This document shows positions 6,912 through 7,390 of a DNA stretch of 7,390 bases, piece after piece; positions within the stretch are counted from its first letter, which is position 1, and each line of letters begins with the position of its first letter. Source of the DNA: an uncultured Oscillospiraceae bacterium (GTDB lineage: Bacteria; Bacillota; Clostridia; Oscillospirales; Acutalibacteraceae); contig URYX01000082.1 of NCBI GenBank assembly GCA_900552225.1, forward strand, positions 1-7,390, read 5' to 3'. The position numbers and the translations under genes are program-made. The notes beneath the pieces are model-generated. The model saw nothing but the letters and a program-made list of their open reading frames with translations, was not told the DNA's origin and made no database searches.

Positions 6912-7010
6912 GGGGTGAGCGGGAAGGGCGCGGCGGGAATGCGGGGCTTTTTGGGAGATGGCGGGCTGAGGGAGGCATTTTTGGGAGAGGGTGATTGCCT
7001 TGGCCTGGGG
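6912..7010 (+). other. G-tract-rich stretch with a potential G-quadruplex motif
   Basis: The plus strand carries about ten runs of three or more G within 99 bases. The first four runs (6912-6915, 6921-6923, 6926-6928, 6935-6937) have loops of 5, 2 and 6 bases and so meet the usual G-quadruplex pattern; later runs at 6943, 6953, 6963 and 6970 continue it. The exact 11-mer TTTTTGGGAGA occurs twice, at 6948-6958 and 6978-6988, exactly 30 bases apart. The region lies just after the gpmI terminator and contains no credible gene. Open frames on either strand here have low-complexity, proline- or glycine-rich translations and no ribosome site. Confidence 0.45.
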
Positions 7011-7199
7011 TGCGGATGCAGGGCAGGCGCAGGGTACCTGTGCGAAAAAAGCCGAAAAGCAGGGATGTCGTGAGGCGTGACAGAGAGCACCCGAGGATTG
7101 CGAACGGAGTTGATCTGTGTTTAAGAAAAGGCTGCCAAACGGCACCGAAGGGTTGGGCACTCTATTCGCTTTGCCTAAAAAATAATCAGGGGATTCTAC
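7011..7199. other. Non-coding spacer, no clear feature
   Basis: I find no convincing gene here. Open frames that cross it are short, lack ribosome sites and have unrecognisable translations. The only structure I noted is a small 7-bp hairpin, GCGCAGG at 7027-7033 with CCTGTGC at 7037-7043, with no T-run after it. Base composition shifts from G-rich at the left to A+T-rich near 7170-7200, just before the next promoter. Confidence 0.4.
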
Positions 7200-7228
7200 T
7201 TGTTTTTCCTGCAAAACGGTGCTATAAT
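7200..7228 (+). promoter_or_regulatory. Promoter of the right-end structured RNA
   Basis: A perfect TATAAT at 7223-7228 has an extended -10 TGC at 7220-7222. A weak -35 TTGTTT lies at 7200-7205, 17 bases upstream. Transcription would start near 7235. No ribosome site with a plausible open reading frame follows in the remaining 144 genomic bases. Confidence 0.7.
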
Positions 7229-7234
7229 GACGGT

Positions 7235-7378
7235 GTTGTTTAAAGCGCTCTCCAATGCCTGCGGAGCGGGGAGCTTTGAAAACAGCGCTATTGCCTGTCG
7301 GGACACCGGATTCTGATGTGCCGCCCGTCGAGACAAGGCAATCGGAAGCCGCTGTTTTGTCCGTACACGGTCAAAGAC
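7235..7378 (+). ncRNA. Putative structured RNA or long 5' leader, 3' end missing
   Basis: Right after a good promoter, the sequence folds into two clear hairpins. The first pairs GCTCTCC (7247-7253) with GGGGAGC (7268-7274), 7 bp with one G-T pair. The second is a long irregular hairpin: AAAACAGCG (7279-7287) with 7350-7358, then ATTGCCT (7290-7296) with 7336-7342. It continues with GTC (7297-7299) to GAC (7332-7334) across a bulged A, GGG (7300-7302) to CCC (7324-7326), and possibly CGG (7307-7309) to CCG (7321-7323). Internal loops separate the helices, and both outer helices are perfect, which is unlikely by chance. No T-run terminator is reached before the window ends, and the 5' start is inferred from the promoter. 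I do not recognise the family. A 6S-type RNA or a cis-regulatory leader of a gene beyond the window are both possible; I saw no T-box, SAM, cobalamin, glycine or RNase P signature. Confidence 0.4.
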
Positions 7379-7390
7379 CTGTCTCTTATA
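7379..7390 (+). other. Probable Tn5/Nextera mosaic-end adapter remnant (artefact)
   Basis: The last 12 bases, CTGTCTCTTATA, are identical to the first 12 bases of the Nextera transposase mosaic-end adapter as read at the 3' end of short inserts. Their position at the very end of the window fits untrimmed adapter on a contig end. They should not be treated as genomic; the first C could belong to either. Confidence 0.88.

Noticed and set aside
6908..7214. Short open frames on both strands in the spacer after gpmI
   Set aside because: Translations are proline/serine- or glycine-rich with no motif, starts lack ribosome sites, and the G-runs alone explain the open frames.
7360..7379. Small GGTC/GACC and CCG/CGG hairpins at the extreme right end
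   Set aside because: Stems are 3-4 bp, and the last paired base falls in the probable adapter remnant.

Overview
This window is about 60% G+C by eye and reads as an ordinary chromosomal stretch of an anaerobic, gut-type Clostridia (Oscillospiraceae/Ruminococcaceae-like) bacterium. The reasons are Firmicutes-style Shine-Dalgarno sequences (AAGGAG, GGAGG), sigma-A type promoters with TATAAT boxes, a eukaryote-like NADP isocitrate dehydrogenase as found in many clostridia, and clostridial-looking pgk, tpiA and gpmI proteins. The placement is by protein resemblance recalled from memory, not by a search.

Layout, all genes on the plus strand. Positions 1-358 are non-coding: two back-to-back hairpins at the left edge that look like a fragment of a dispersed repeat, a 14-bp hairpin that probably ends the gene upstream of the window, and the promoter of a MATE-family efflux transporter (359-1759). 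Next comes isocitrate dehydrogenase (1864-3066) with its own promoter. Then there is a glycolytic run: phosphoglycerate kinase (3175-4386), triosephosphate isomerase (4478-5233) and cofactor-independent phosphoglycerate mutase (5306-6823). It is driven by a strong promoter before pgk and closed by a strong intrinsic terminator (6865-6909). A perfect 14-bp hairpin sits between pgk and tpiA.

The last 567 bases hold no convincing protein gene. After the terminator there is a G-tract-rich stretch (6912-7010), then about 190 bases in which I see little. At 7200-7228 there is a good promoter, followed by about 145 bases that fold into nested hairpins: the start of a structured RNA or a long 5' leader, cut off by the window end. 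The final 12 bases (7379-7390) exactly match the start of the Tn5/Nextera mosaic-end adapter and are probably not genomic, so the window's right edge is likely a contig end.

Functionally, pgk, tpiA and gpmI are three enzymes of lower glycolysis and gluconeogenesis; gapA and eno are not here. Isocitrate dehydrogenase makes 2-oxoglutarate and NADPH, most likely for glutamate and other biosynthesis in an anaerobe. The MATE transporter is functionally unrelated and separately transcribed. I found no phage, insertion sequence, CRISPR array or defence system. The one candidate for something undescribed is the structured RNA at the right end.
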